A stretch of 64,000 bases of DNA from JANQRA01 sp035762545 (GTDB lineage: Bacteria; Actinomycetota; Acidimicrobiia; Spongiisociales; ZC4RG35): contig DASTOM010000024.1 in the NCBI GenBank assembly GCA_035762545.1, forward strand, positions 124,001 to 188,000, written 5' to 3'. Shown here piece by piece: positions 1 through 8,971 of the stretch. Numbering within the stretch: position 1 is the first letter of the stretch; the number at the start of each line of letters is the position of its first letter. The position numbers were made by a program, and so were the translations under genes. Under the pieces are notes generated by a model. The model was not told where the DNA came from and searched no databases. It was given only the letters and a program-made list of their open reading frames with translations.

Positions 1-1178
1 ACCACACCCATGGCACCGAGAGCAGAGAGACCCGAGCCCAGTGCCAGGGCCTCCCTGCCCCGGACCCCGGCGAAGAATCCTCCGATCACCGTCCCGAGGA
101 TCTTGGCGACGATGGCGACCACTATCAGCACCACCGTCCACATGATGACTTCGGTCGTGTCTAGGAGGCCCACGTCGACACGGAGACCGGAGAACGCGAA
201 GAAGACCGGCGCCAGAAAGGCGGCCGTCACCGTCTCCAGGACCGATCGGACCTGGGGAAGCTGGTGACGAAGGCCGGCCACGAGGATCCCGACGATGTAC
301 GCCCCCAGAATCGCCTCGATGTGGAGGGCCTGGGTGATGGCGCCGCCGATGAGCGCAGCGACGATCGTGATCGACAGGGCGGCAGTGACCGAGGACCCGC
401 TGGCCATGACGTATCTGAACAGCCGATCGACCAACCAGCGGAAGACCGTGAAGGAGAGCAGGAGGAAGAGGAGCAGGCCACCGAAGGAGATACCGAGCCT
501 GTCGGGCCGGAATCCATCGAGGGCGATCCCGGAGAGAGCGGCGAGGACCAGCCAACCGACGGCGTCCATGGTCATCCCGGCGGCCAGGGTCACCTGGCCG
601 AAGTTGCGACGCAGGTACCCCATGTCCTGGAGGATCTTGGCCACGACCGGGAGCGCGGAGACCGAGAGGGCAAGGGCGAGGAAGCCGGCGAAGACGGCGC
701 GCTCCACCCCCGATCCGTCGGGCCCCGGTCCGATGAACGACTCCGGGACCAGGAAGGCGAGGGACGCCGCCGCGGCCAGAGGTAGGAGGAGGGCGCCGGC
801 CGAAACGGAGAGAGCGGCGTTACGGAACCTGGCGATGATCCCGAGATCGGTCTCGAACCCGATCACCACCAGGAGCATGATCACGCCTAGCCAGGAGATG
901 CCGAAGACTACGGACGTCACGGTGGGCTCCCCGAACACCCAGTTGAATGTCTCCGGCGCCACCCGACCGAACAGGGTCGGTCCCAGGACGACACCGGCGA
1001 GGAGCTCACCGACGACGGCGGGCTGGCCGACACTCTTCATCAACCATCCGAAGATGCGGGCAACTCCGACGAGGAGAGCCAACTGCACGAGGAAGACGAG
1101 GACTTCGTGTTCGCTCAGCGGCGCTGCCGAGCCGCCCTCGGCAGCGAGAAAGAAGACCACGAGATCAAAACTAGCCAC
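1..1178 (-). CDS. Kef-type (CPA2) cation/proton antiporter, 3' end beyond the window
   Basis: An integral membrane antiporter of the monovalent cation:proton antiporter-2 family, which exchanges K+ or Na+ for H+. About 392 codons are visible from a GTG at 1178; the C-terminus lies left of position 1, so a possible TrkA/RCK regulatory domain cannot be judged. The translation is a run of hydrophobic helices. Family-type stretches include GQPAVVGELLAGVVLGP (residues 51-67) and SALPVVAKILQDMG (about residue 155). The start lies 3 bases after the ychF stop, so the two genes are probably co-transcribed. The long open frame on the opposite strand (295-1230) is Arg/Pro/Thr-rich and is a shadow. The family is confident; the ion and regulation are not. 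Confidence 0.88.
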   Translation of the reverse strand, partial: MASFDLVVFFLAAEGGSAAPLSEHEVLVFLVQLALLVGVARIFGWLMKSVGQPAVVGELLAGVVLGPTLFGRVAPETFNWVFGEPTVTSVVFGISWLGVIMLLVVIGFETDLGIIARFRNAALSVSAGALLLPLAAAASLAFLVPESFIGPGPDGSGVERAVFAGFLALALSVSALPVVAKILQDMGYLRRNFGQVTLAAGMTMDAVGWLVLAALSGIALDGFRPDRLGISFGGLLLFLLLSFTVFRWLVDRLFRYVMASGSSVTAALSITIVAALIGGAITQALHIEAILGAYIVGILVAGLRHQLPQVRSVLETVTAAFLAPVFFAFSGLRVDVGLLDTTEVIMWTVVLIVVAIVAKILGTVIGGFFAGVRGREALALGSGLSALGAMGV

Positions 1179-1181
1179 AGT

Positions 1182-2264
1182 TCAGACGTTGAACCGGAAC
1201 TCCACCACGTCTGACGGCTTCATGACGTAGGCCTTCCCTTCGGTTCGGACCAGCCCGGCCGAGCGTGCCGCCATCCAGGATCCGGCCTCCACGAGGCGCT
1301 CGTAGTCGACGACCTCCGCAGCGATGAAACCCCTCTGGAAGTCGGTGTGGATCACGCCAGCCGCCTCGGGCGCGGTTGCTCCGACCGGGATCGTCCAGGC
1401 GCGCGCCTCCTTCTCACCAGCCGTGAGATAGCTCTGCAGCCCCAGGGTCGTGTAGGCGGCGCGAATGACCGTGTCGAGCCCGGGTTCGGACTGTCCGACC
1501 GACTCGAGCAGCTCGCGCCGCTCCTCAGCCTCCAACTCGATCAGCTCCGCCTCGATCTGAGCGTCCAGGAAAAGGGCCTCGGCCGGGGCCACTATCTCAG
1601 CCAACCGGGCTCGGCGTTCGGCGTCGTTCAGACCCTTCTCGTCCATGTTGAAGACATAGATGACGGGTTTTGCCGTCAAGAGATGCAGGTCGGCAAACCG
1701 TGCAGCGTCCTTCATGAGCTCCGGATGGCGGCTTAGCATCCCTCCGGCAGCGACCACCTCCCGCACCCTCTCGAGGATGGCGACGGTCGGTTGCAGCGAC
1801 TTGTCGACCGTCGACTCCTTCCGGAGCTTGGGGAGCCGTCTGTCGATGGTGTCCATGTCGGCGATCGCCAGCTCGGCCTCGATCACCTCGATGTCCCGGG
1901 CCGGATCGAGAACGTCGTCCACATGGACGACGTTCGATGCCTCGAAGGCGCGGACCACATGGCAAATGGCGTCCGCCTCACGGATGTTCGCCAGGAACTT
2001 GTTGCCCAGCCCCTCACCCTGACTCGCCCCCTCAACGAGACCGGCTATGTCGACGAACGTGACAGTCGCATACGTCTTCTTCGCCGATCCGAACATCTCG
2101 GCGAGACGGTCGACTCTCTGGTCGGGTATCGGAACCACCCCGGTGTTTGGTTCGATCGTCGCGAAGGGGTAGTTGGCAGCCAGGATCCCTGCCCGTGTCA
2201 GGGCATTGAACAGGGTCGATTTGCCCACGTTGGGAAGACCGACGATTCCGATGGAGAGGGCCAT
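1182..2264 (-). CDS. ychF: Redox-regulated ATPase YchF (Obg-like P-loop protein)
   Basis: A universally conserved P-loop NTPase of the Obg/YchF group that prefers ATP and binds ribosomes. The 360-residue length is typical. The P-loop GLPNVGKS is at residues 9-16, DIAGLVEGAS is the G3 region, and NMDE replaces the usual NKxD guanine-specificity motif, in line with ATP preference. The C-terminal TGS-like domain is intact and ends in the characteristic SDVVEFRFNV. The ATG lies right before the hydrophobic beta strand, so the start is secure. The gene is head to head with gpsA (44-53 bases apart) and is followed at once by the antiporter. Confidence 0.97.
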   Translation of the reverse strand: MALSIGIVGLPNVGKSTLFNALTRAGILAANYPFATIEPNTGVVPIPDQRVDRLAEMFGSAKKTYATVTFVDIAGLVEGASQGEGLGNKFLANIREADAICHVVRAFEASNVVHVDDVLDPARDIEVIEAELAIADMDTIDRRLPKLRKESTVDKSLQPTVAILERVREVVAAGGMLSRHPELMKDAARFADLHLLTAKPVIYVFNMDEKGLNDAERRARLAEIVAPAEALFLDAQIEAELIELEAEERRELLESVGQSEPGLDTVIRAAYTTLGLQSYLTAGEKEARAWTIPVGATAPEAAGVIHTDFQRGFIAAEVVDYERLVEAGSWMAARSAGLVRTEGKAYVMKPSDVVEFRFNV

Positions 2265-2317
2265 GCGGGACGACAGGGTAGGAAGCCGGGACGGGGTACC
2301 GGATTACCGTGACGCCA

Positions 2318-3319
2318 ATGGAAAGGATCGCGGTCGTCGGCGCCGGCTCGTGGGGAACGACCGTTGCCCATTTGGCAGGTCAAAAGGTCGACACGCTGCT
2401 CTGGGCACGGCGTCCGGAGCTAGCCGCCCGAATCAACGAGACCCGGCGCAACGAGGACTACCTCCCCGACCTCGAGCTCTCCGATCGACTCAGGGCGACC
2501 GCCGACATCGAAGACGCCGTGGCGACGGCTGATGTTGTCGTCATGGCCGCCCCGTCCCACGGCTTTCGAGGGGTGTTCACGGGTGCAGCCGCTCACATCG
2601 GAGAAGGAGTCCCTGTGGTTTCGCTCACCAAGGGCATCGAGCAGGGCAGCCTGGCCAGGATGACACAGGTCATCCTCGAGGTAGACCCTGACATCGATGC
2701 ATCGATCGTCGGTGTGCTGACCGGGCCCAACCTCGCAGCGGAGATCGTCATGGGACAACCCACCGCATCAGTGATCGCAATGACCGATCGTCCCGCTGCC
2801 GAGGAACTCCAGCAGCTGTTCATGAACCCGGCTTTTCGTGTCTATACCAACGACGACGTCATCGGGTGCGAACTCGGTGGTGCCCTCAAGAACGTCATGG
2901 CGATCGCCTCCGGGATGTCAGATGGTCTTGGTTTCGGTGACAACACGAGGGCCACACTTCTCACCCGCGCTCTGGCCGAGCTGACCAGGTTGGGTGTCGC
3001 CCTCGGGGGAAGGCCGGAGACCTTCGCCGGTCTTGCCGGCATGGGCGACCTGATCGCCACCTGCAGCTCCAACCGGAGCCGCAACCACCAGGTCGGGTTT
3101 GGCCTCGCACGGGGAAAGACCCTCGAGGAGATCGTCGAGGAGATGAGCATGGTCGCCGAGGGAGTCAAGACCACCAAGAGCGTGCTCGGTCTGGCCCAGA
3201 GAGCAGACGTGGACATGCCCATCGCCAGTCATGTCGATCGGGTCCTCGAAGGCGAGATGTCCCCGCGTGAGGGCATGATGAGCCTGATGACACGCGAGGC
3301 GAAAGCGGAGTCGAGATGA
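2318..3319 (+). CDS. gpsA: NAD(P)-dependent glycerol-3-phosphate dehydrogenase
   Basis: Reduces dihydroxyacetone phosphate to sn-glycerol 3-phosphate, the backbone for phospholipid synthesis, in the cytoplasm. The Rossmann motif GAGSWGTT is at residues 8-15. The catalytic lysine region ELGGALKNVMAIASG and the substrate-binding GLAGMGDLIATCSSNRSRN are both present, and the length is standard. An ATG at 2318 puts the Rossmann strand directly at the N-terminus; a GTG at 2309 would add three residues. The stop overlaps the next gene's start (ATGA), so the downstream flavin-type protein is translationally coupled. Confidence 0.96.
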   Translation: MERIAVVGAGSWGTTVAHLAGQKVDTLLWARRPELAARINETRRNEDYLPDLELSDRLRATADIEDAVATADVVVMAAPSHGFRGVFTGAAAHIGEGVPVVSLTKGIEQGSLARMTQVILEVDPDIDASIVGVLTGPNLAAEIVMGQPTASVIAMTDRPAAEELQQLFMNPAFRVYTNDDVIGCELGGALKNVMAIASGMSDGLGFGDNTRATLLTRALAELTRLGVALGGRPETFAGLAGMGDLIATCSSNRSRNHQVGFGLARGKTLEEIVEEMSMVAEGVKTTKSVLGLAQRADVDMPIASHVDRVLEGEMSPREGMMSLMTREAKAESR

Positions 3320-3948
3320 CCGACAAGACGACGATCCGGCGATTGCCGGAGAGGGGCGTGCATGACCGGTCGGCCATCGACGCGATCCTCGACGAGGGAC
3401 TCGTTTGTCACGCCGCCTACGTGATCGACGGGCGTCCGGTCGTGATCCCGACCCTCTACGCCAGGGACGGGAACCGTCTCCTCTTGCACGGTTCGAACTC
3501 GATGGGGCTGGCCAGGGCCGTGCGGTCCGGTTCGCCCCTGTCGGTGGCGGTGACCCACATCGACGGTCTCGTCGTGGCCAGGAGTGCCTTCCACTCCTCG
3601 GCCAACTACCGCAGCGTGGTGGTTCACGGGACAGGCCGGCTTCTCGAGGCTGAGGAGAAGAGACAGGCGTTCGACATGATCGTCGAAGCACTCATCCCGG
3701 GTCGCCTCGCCGACCTGCGGGAGTCCACCGACTCTGAGATCAGCCAGACTGCCATCGTGGAGCTCTCCCTTGACGAGATCTCGGCCAAGGTCCGAGCCGG
3801 AGGGCCTTTGGACGAGCCGGAGGACATGGATTCCGATGTATGGGCCGGGGTCGTCCCGTTCACCCTGCAGCCGGGTGATCCGGAGGCTTCCGACGACTTG
3901 AAGCCAGGGATCGCCACGCCTGAGTATCTGAAGCCATATCGCCGCTGA
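3316..3948 (+). CDS. Pyridoxamine 5'-phosphate oxidase-like flavin-binding protein
   Basis: A 210-residue protein of the Pyridox_ox_2/FMN-binding split-barrel type. These usually bind FMN or heme; most have no assigned substrate. Visible family features are the N-terminal helix with the RGVHDRSAIDAILDEG pattern, the VIDGRPVVIPTLYAR strand pair, LLLHGSNSMGLARAVR, and a late SANYRSVVVHGTGRLL strand. The ATG overlaps the gpsA stop. The gene ends directly against the convergent CPBP gene with no space for a separate terminator. The physiological role is unknown. Confidence 0.85.
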   Translation: MTDKTTIRRLPERGVHDRSAIDAILDEGLVCHAAYVIDGRPVVIPTLYARDGNRLLLHGSNSMGLARAVRSGSPLSVAVTHIDGLVVARSAFHSSANYRSVVVHGTGRLLEAEEKRQAFDMIVEALIPGRLADLRESTDSEISQTAIVELSLDEISAKVRAGGPLDEPEDMDSDVWAGVVPFTLQPGDPEASDDLKPGIATPEYLKPYRR

Positions 3949-4707
3949 TCAGAAGAAGCCGGCGTGCCAGAGAGTCAGGGTCTCCATGGTCATGGCGATC
4001 CCGACGTGGATCGCGGCCGCCCACCAGAACGAGTTCGACTTGAGGGCGAGAAATCCGAGGACAGTGCCACCAAGGATCGCAGATAGGGCTTCGGCGGTGG
4101 GCTTGTCGAAGTGGATCATCGTGTAGGGCACCATCATCACGAACACGCTGGCGATGCCGAGCCGTGGACTGAGCCCGAAGAGCATGAAACCCCGGAAGAA
4201 GAACTCGACGGCGATGAACTGGAGGATGTACAGAGCCCACCAGACGACCAGACGCGGCCACCACGGCTCCCCGGGGCCTGGCTCGTAGAAGGGATAGCCC
4301 TCCTGGAATGCCGGGAGGTAGGACGCTGCGATGAGGAATGGCACCGACAGGAGAAACAGGACGAGGTAGGGACGTCCCGTCCCCGGCACCGGACGCCCGG
4401 CACCGAACGAGCGCAGCCGCTCGCCCATCAGCCTGATTGCGATGAGCGGTAAGGCGAAGTAGCCGACGATGGATATCCCGGCCCAACGCAGCAGGCGGTC
4501 GAACTCGCTGCTGTACCCGGTTCCGATCGAGGAGGATCGGAGGAAACGGATCGCCGCCAGGGACAACGCTGCAGTCACCAGGACGATCGCGACGTTGCTG
4601 AGTGAACGGCTCAGCGGGACCGAGCGGCGGTGCTCCTCGGCAGCATTCTCGGTCTCCGTCACCACGTCGGTGACGTAGACCTGCCACCAGCGGGGGGTTC
4701 GGGCCAT
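3949..4707 (-). CDS. CPBP-family intramembrane glutamic endopeptidase
   Basis: A polytopic membrane protein of about 252 residues with the CPBP (CAAX protease and bacteriocin-processing) signature. Motif 1 reads EFFFRGF, replacing the common EExxxR by E-F-F-F-R. Motif 2 is IHFDKPTAEALSAILGG and the last motif has HVGIA. Known members are intramembrane proteases, several linked to bacteriocin self-immunity; the substrate here is unknown. I chose the ATG at 4707 (MARTPRWW) because the frame can be extended to 4830 only through residues with no membrane or family character. The divergent EamA gene starts 95 bases away. Confidence 0.82.
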   Translation of the reverse strand: MARTPRWWQVYVTDVVTETENAAEEHRRSVPLSRSLSNVAIVLVTAALSLAAIRFLRSSSIGTGYSSEFDRLLRWAGISIVGYFALPLIAIRLMGERLRSFGAGRPVPGTGRPYLVLFLLSVPFLIAASYLPAFQEGYPFYEPGPGEPWWPRLVVWWALYILQFIAVEFFFRGFMLFGLSPRLGIASVFVMMVPYTMIHFDKPTAEALSAILGGTVLGFLALKSNSFWWAAAIHVGIAMTMETLTLWHAGFF

Positions 4708-4802
4708 GGCTCCTCGAAAGGTCTTCGTGTCGACCGGATTATTCCCGACGACCTCCGCGTTTCCAGTGCAACCGGCAGACCACGGCCGGGGTTCTTGTTG
4801 TA

Positions 4803-5732
4803 ATGGCCACCACCAGACTGATCTCGACATCGCACGGCACCAACCGGGAGGCGTTCTCCGCCACCGACTGGGCGCTGTTCCTCTCGCTGGCTGCCATCTG
4901 GGGGTCGTCGTTCCTGTTCATGGCCATAGGGCTCGATGCATTTCATCCCGGGCTGGTGACACTCATACGGGTCGGTCTCGGAGCGTCATTCCTGGCGCTG
5001 ATACCTCGCACACGGTCTGTCTCGATCGACCGTGAAGACTGGCCCAAGATCGCCTTGCTCTCGGTGATCTGGGTGGCGTTGCCGTTCACACTGTTCCCGA
5101 TCGCCCAACAGTGGATCGACTCCGCCATCGCCGGGATGCTGAACGGGGCGACCCCGATCTTCACCGCCCTCATCGCTACCGCGCTCCTCCGGAGCCTGCC
5201 CGGCCCCCTTCAGATGACCGGCCTACTTCTCGGGTTTGCCGGCATCGTGGCAATCGCCCTGCCCTCGGCTGGTGGCGATACGACCGCGGCCATCGGGGTC
5301 ATCCTGATCGTCCTCGCCACCATGGGATACGCGGTTTCGCTCAACATGGTTCCACCGTTGCAGCAAAAGTACGGGTCACTTCCGGTGACTGCCCGGGTTC
5401 TATGGCTGGCCGCCCCGATGGTGATGCCCTATGGGCTGGTGGGACTGGGACAATCCAGCTTTGCCTGGCCATCCCTGCTGGCGGTGGCGGCCGTCGGCAT
5501 TCTCGGAACCGGCCTCGCCTTCATCTTCATGGGAAACCTCGCCGGAAGCGTCGGAGCGACGAGGGCCTCGTTCCTCTCCTATCTGATCCCGGTGGTCGCC
5601 GTGGTGCTCGGTGTGGTTTTTCGGGACGAGATCGTCTCTCCGGTGGCCATCGCCGGAGTCCTGCTGGTGATCATCGGTGCGATCCTGGCCTCACGCCGTG
5701 AGACGAGAGAGATCGACCGACGCCCGGCGTAG
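4803..5732 (+). CDS. EamA/DMT-superfamily transporter
   Basis: A ten-helix drug/metabolite transporter-type permease of 309 residues with two EamA repeats. The first begins at AAIWGSSFLFMAIGL (residues 31-45) and the second after residue 150. Pro-Gly-rich helix ends and the typical C-terminal sequence with VFRDEIVSPVAIAGVLLVIIGAIL are present. The family exports amino acids or other metabolites, and the substrate cannot be read from sequence. Its last 42 bases overlap the 3' end of the convergent nurA-like gene. Confidence 0.86.
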   Translation: MATTRLISTSHGTNREAFSATDWALFLSLAAIWGSSFLFMAIGLDAFHPGLVTLIRVGLGASFLALIPRTRSVSIDREDWPKIALLSVIWVALPFTLFPIAQQWIDSAIAGMLNGATPIFTALIATALLRSLPGPLQMTGLLLGFAGIVAIALPSAGGDTTAAIGVILIVLATMGYAVSLNMVPPLQQKYGSLPVTARVLWLAAPMVMPYGLVGLGQSSFAWPSLLAVAAVGILGTGLAFIFMGNLAGSVGATRASFLSYLIPVVAVVLGVVFRDEIVSPVAIAGVLLVIIGAILASRRETREIDRRPA

Positions 5733-6614
5733 GGCACGCATCGCCAACTCCTTGTCCCCGAGCCGGTGTCGCAGTTCCCGTTCGAGGCCACCGATCGGAT
5801 AGAGGTTCTGTGGCGCCCGCGGGTCCTTGTGCCGGGCTGACGCATAGCGGGGAAGGGTGGCGCTCACCCGGGAGGCGACTCGCGCCGCGGTGGCGGCGTC
5901 GGTGTCGGCGTCGATTTCACAACGCACCAGCCCCCCGGCCGGGCCGGCGTGGTTGGCGAGCCGCAAGTACCACGAGTACCGGCTCCACGACGTGGTGGTC
6001 AGGAACAGCGGCGTCCGATAGCCGGCGGGCAGACCGGTCAGAACCTGGCGCAACTCCATGGGGAGGTACTGGACCTTCTGGGTTTTGATGTAGCCGACGG
6101 CATTCTCGATGTCGCGGGCATGGCTCAAGGGCCCGTCCACCACCAAGAGCTCAGACTCCCCCGCCAGGCGGGTCATCTTCGCCTCGAGGTCACCCATGCG
6201 CTGCTGTATCCCCAGCCACAGCTCTTCTGGAGTGGTCCCCTTGGTCGCTTTGACCTCGTATGCGCCGACGCTGGTGGGAACGTCGACAGCAGGCGCAGAG
6301 GTGAACAACCCACGTTCCACCTCGGTGTTGGTGATGTGGGCGGTGCCGTTGCACCTGACCACGCCAGCGGCGTAGGTGGCTGCCAGCGCAAAACCGGGGA
6401 AGTCGGGAGGCTGATCGATCCAGAGCGTCGCATCGACCCGTCGCACCCCGTCGACGAACAGGACGTCACCGACCGGCTCGGAATCGGGGAGAAGGGGCCG
6501 CCAGTCCTCCGGTTTCAATTCGACCGAGACGTCGACGTTCTCGCTGGCATCCTCCAGGTCGGCGTCGGTCGGTGCGCCGTAGTCGGAGTCCCAGGCCTCC
6601 ACGGTGAACTTCAC
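5691..6614 (-). CDS. nurA: NurA-like 5'-3' nuclease, third gene of the sbcD-sbcC operon
   Basis: A 307-residue protein best explained as the NurA nuclease that works with the HerA translocase at DNA ends. The NurA-type signatures I see are LFVDGVRRVD (Asp55, the motif-I metal ligand), LLVVDGPLSH (Asp160), GYIKTQK (174-180) and a C-terminal YPIGGLEREL segment. The family is very divergent, so this rests on motifs plus context. The ATG overlaps the sbcC stop by four bases, and herA lies on the same strand upstream. A plain hypothetical protein is the alternative. The 3' end overlaps the convergent EamA gene by 42 bases. Confidence 0.72.
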   Translation of the reverse strand: MKFTVEAWDSDYGAPTDADLEDASENVDVSVELKPEDWRPLLPDSEPVGDVLFVDGVRRVDATLWIDQPPDFPGFALAATYAAGVVRCNGTAHITNTEVERGLFTSAPAVDVPTSVGAYEVKATKGTTPEELWLGIQQRMGDLEAKMTRLAGESELLVVDGPLSHARDIENAVGYIKTQKVQYLPMELRQVLTGLPAGYRTPLFLTTTSWSRYSWYLRLANHAGPAGGLVRCEIDADTDAATAARVASRVSATLPRYASARHKDPRAPQNLYPIGGLERELRHRLGDKELAMRALRRASVDLSRLTA

Positions 6615-8971
6615 GGAGCCAGCCTCACGGTGGCTCCGGTCGGCTCACGGGTCACCACATATCGCACCGGAGCGCGCGCCGCCAGTTCTTTGACGTGGGT
6701 GATGACACCGACCATCAGACCCCGTCCGGTCAGCTCTTCGAGAACCGAGGCGACGGTGTCGAGCGAATCGTCATCGAGTGTGCCGAATCCCTCGTCGAGG
6801 ATGATGGCGTCGAGTCCCGACCCGCCCTTGGCTGCCAGCGTCTCCGCCAGAGATAGGGCCAGAGCCAGGGAGACCAGGAAAGTCTCCCCGCCGGAGAGTG
6901 TGGACACCGACCGTTGCTCGTCTGCGTTGCGATGGTCGACGATCGAGAAGTCCCCGGAGTAGTCGGAGGCGAGCGAATAGCCGCCGTTGGACAGCTGAGA
7001 CAGCAGGTCGTTGGCCCCCTGCACCAGGTCGACCAGGGCACCGGCCATGAGCCACTGCTCGAAACCGTTGGAACGAAGGTGTCCCATCAAGGTCGTGGCC
7101 ACCGCAGCGTCCTTCGTCGCCTCCTCCTTGGTTCGCGCCAGTTCGACAGAGTCAGCCACGGCCTTCTCGTGGAGTTCGACCATGGTCCGGGCAACGTGGA
7201 GGGCGGAAGCCAGTTGGACCGCGTAGGGCTCGACCGCGGGGATCTCGTGGCTTTCGAGCAGCGCGGCCAGGCCTTTCTCGGCTCGTTCGGCGGCCATCTC
7301 GGCGTTTTCCACTGCCGTCCGGGCAATCTCCAACTGTGGCTCCATATCCTCGAGCCTCGCCGTGCGCCACCGCAGCAGGTCTTTCCACTGCACGATCACG
7401 TCGTCGCTCTCAGACAACTCCGGCTCGAGATCGGCGACTCGCAACTGGGCCTCGGTCAGCTTCCGACCGATCCGACGGGACTCCTCGGCCAGGTCCTCCA
7501 GGGCACGCCGTGCAGCCTTGACTTCTGCTGTCCGGGCTTCGAGTGCCTCCCGGGCCCTTGACATCTGTGTCTGGAACTCAGAGACCTTCTCCGACAACTG
7601 CGCCAGCTCATCAGGACTGGGGACATTCTCGAGGTCGACCATGACCGATTCCCTCTGCCGACCGACCTCCTCACGGGCCGTCTCGTGACGGGTGAGGACG
7701 CTCCTGGCATCGTCGAGTGCCCGCCTTGCCTCGTCCACGGAGACGGCGGCCGCCCGCTCGGCCTCCTCGAGTGCGTCGAGCTCGGGAAGGGCGGCTTCGC
7801 CAGGGAGGCGCTCCACGACCTGAGTGCAGACCGGACAGGCCTCGCCGGCGACGAGGGTGCCGACGAGGGCGTGGGCGGCGTGCCGCTGACGGGCCGAGTT
7901 CAGGTCGTCCCGGATCTGGAGGAGGAGGGCGGTGGATTCGCCGACCCGGGCTTCGGCAACCGTGGCGGCCTCGGCAATCTCCGGCTGATCGAGGTCGGCG
8001 AGCCGGGCGTCGATCTCGGCGAGGCGAGCGTGGTGCCGGTCCCAGGAAGTCAGCTGGTCGGGCGAGGGAAGGACTTCCAGGGCTGATTCGATCTGTTCGA
8101 TCTGTTGCCGGGCCGTTTCCAGCCTCTCCTCAGCGGTCTCGGCCCTTTCACGTGCATCGGAAGTCAGTGCATCGAGAGCCTCGAGACGGTCCGGTGCTGT
8201 GATCGATTGGAGTCGCTCCACCGAGCCGCGCAGGTGAGCTTCGTCGGTCGATGCCTGGTCGGCGATCCTGCGTAGTTCTGCCAGAGCCTTCTCGAGGTCT
8301 CCAAAACCGGCGGAGAGCTCGTCCAGTGTCTCGAGACGCTGGCGAGCCGTTGCGGCCGTCTCATCGTCGGGGACTTCCAGGGCCGCCAGCGCCCGTTCCG
8401 CTGACTCGGCCCGATCCGTCGAGACCGCGGCTCTGGTGCGGGCCAACTCCCGCACGGTGGTGTACACGTCGAGGCCGAGAAGGCTGCGCAGAAGTCCCTG
8501 ACGCTCCGCCTTGGTCGCGGTGAGGAAGCGAGCAAAGTCCCCCTGGGGGAGGACCACTGTCCGGGTGAAGTCATCGAACCTGAGCTTGAGCAGATCCTCG
8601 ACCGCCGTGCTGACCTGATCCGCCCCGCTGGCGACGACCTCATCGCCCAGGAGGAGACGGGCTTCTTTGACGCTGGCCCCACCGGTCGCGGTCCGCTGCG
8701 CCAACCGGACCGCCGTGTAACGGTCTTCACCGACGTCGAACTCGAAGGCAACCCGGGCCCGGTCGGAGCCGGCAGTGATGGCAGGGGCGACTGCGTTGCC
8801 CCCTAGCCTGGGAACCCGTCCGTAGAGAGCGAAGATCATGGCGTCGATGAGACTCGACTTGCCCGACCCGGTCGGTCCGGTCAGTGAGAAGAAGTCGACA
8901 TCATCGAAATCGACCTCGACCGGTTTCCGATAGGCGGAGAAGCCCTCGACCCGGATCCGTGCCGGTCTCAT
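6611..8971 (-). CDS. sbcC: SbcC/Rad50-type SMC-like ATPase
   Basis: The ATPase subunit of the SbcCD (Mre11-Rad50) complex, which clears hairpins and protein-blocked DNA ends. The N-terminal Walker A GPTGSGKSS is at residues 32-40. Long coiled coils flank a zinc-hook CPVC near residue 380. The ABC signature LSGGE lies near residue 692 and Walker B IILDEGFGTLD near 727. At 786 residues it is shorter than the E. coli protein (about 1,050), mainly in the coiled coil. It overlaps sbcD and nurA by four bases on each side, so the three proteins are almost certainly made together. Confidence 0.95.
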   Translation of the reverse strand: MRPARIRVEGFSAYRKPVEVDFDDVDFFSLTGPTGSGKSSLIDAMIFALYGRVPRLGGNAVAPAITAGSDRARVAFEFDVGEDRYTAVRLAQRTATGGASVKEARLLLGDEVVASGADQVSTAVEDLLKLRFDDFTRTVVLPQGDFARFLTATKAERQGLLRSLLGLDVYTTVRELARTRAAVSTDRAESAERALAALEVPDDETAATARQRLETLDELSAGFGDLEKALAELRRIADQASTDEAHLRGSVERLQSITAPDRLEALDALTSDARERAETAEERLETARQQIEQIESALEVLPSPDQLTSWDRHHARLAEIDARLADLDQPEIAEAATVAEARVGESTALLLQIRDDLNSARQRHAAHALVGTLVAGEACPVCTQVVERLPGEAALPELDALEEAERAAAVSVDEARRALDDARSVLTRHETAREEVGRQRESVMVDLENVPSPDELAQLSEKVSEFQTQMSRAREALEARTAEVKAARRALEDLAEESRRIGRKLTEAQLRVADLEPELSESDDVIVQWKDLLRWRTARLEDMEPQLEIARTAVENAEMAAERAEKGLAALLESHEIPAVEPYAVQLASALHVARTMVELHEKAVADSVELARTKEEATKDAAVATTLMGHLRSNGFEQWLMAGALVDLVQGANDLLSQLSNGGYSLASDYSGDFSIVDHRNADEQRSVSTLSGGETFLVSLALALSLAETLAAKGGSGLDAIILDEGFGTLDDDSLDTVASVLEELTGRGLMVGVITHVKELAARAPVRYVVTREPTGATVRLAP

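Noticed and set aside
295..1230. Long plus-strand open frame (311 codons)
   Set aside because: Arg/Ser/Thr/Pro-rich shadow of the Kef-type antiporter, which reads as a coherent membrane protein on the other strand.
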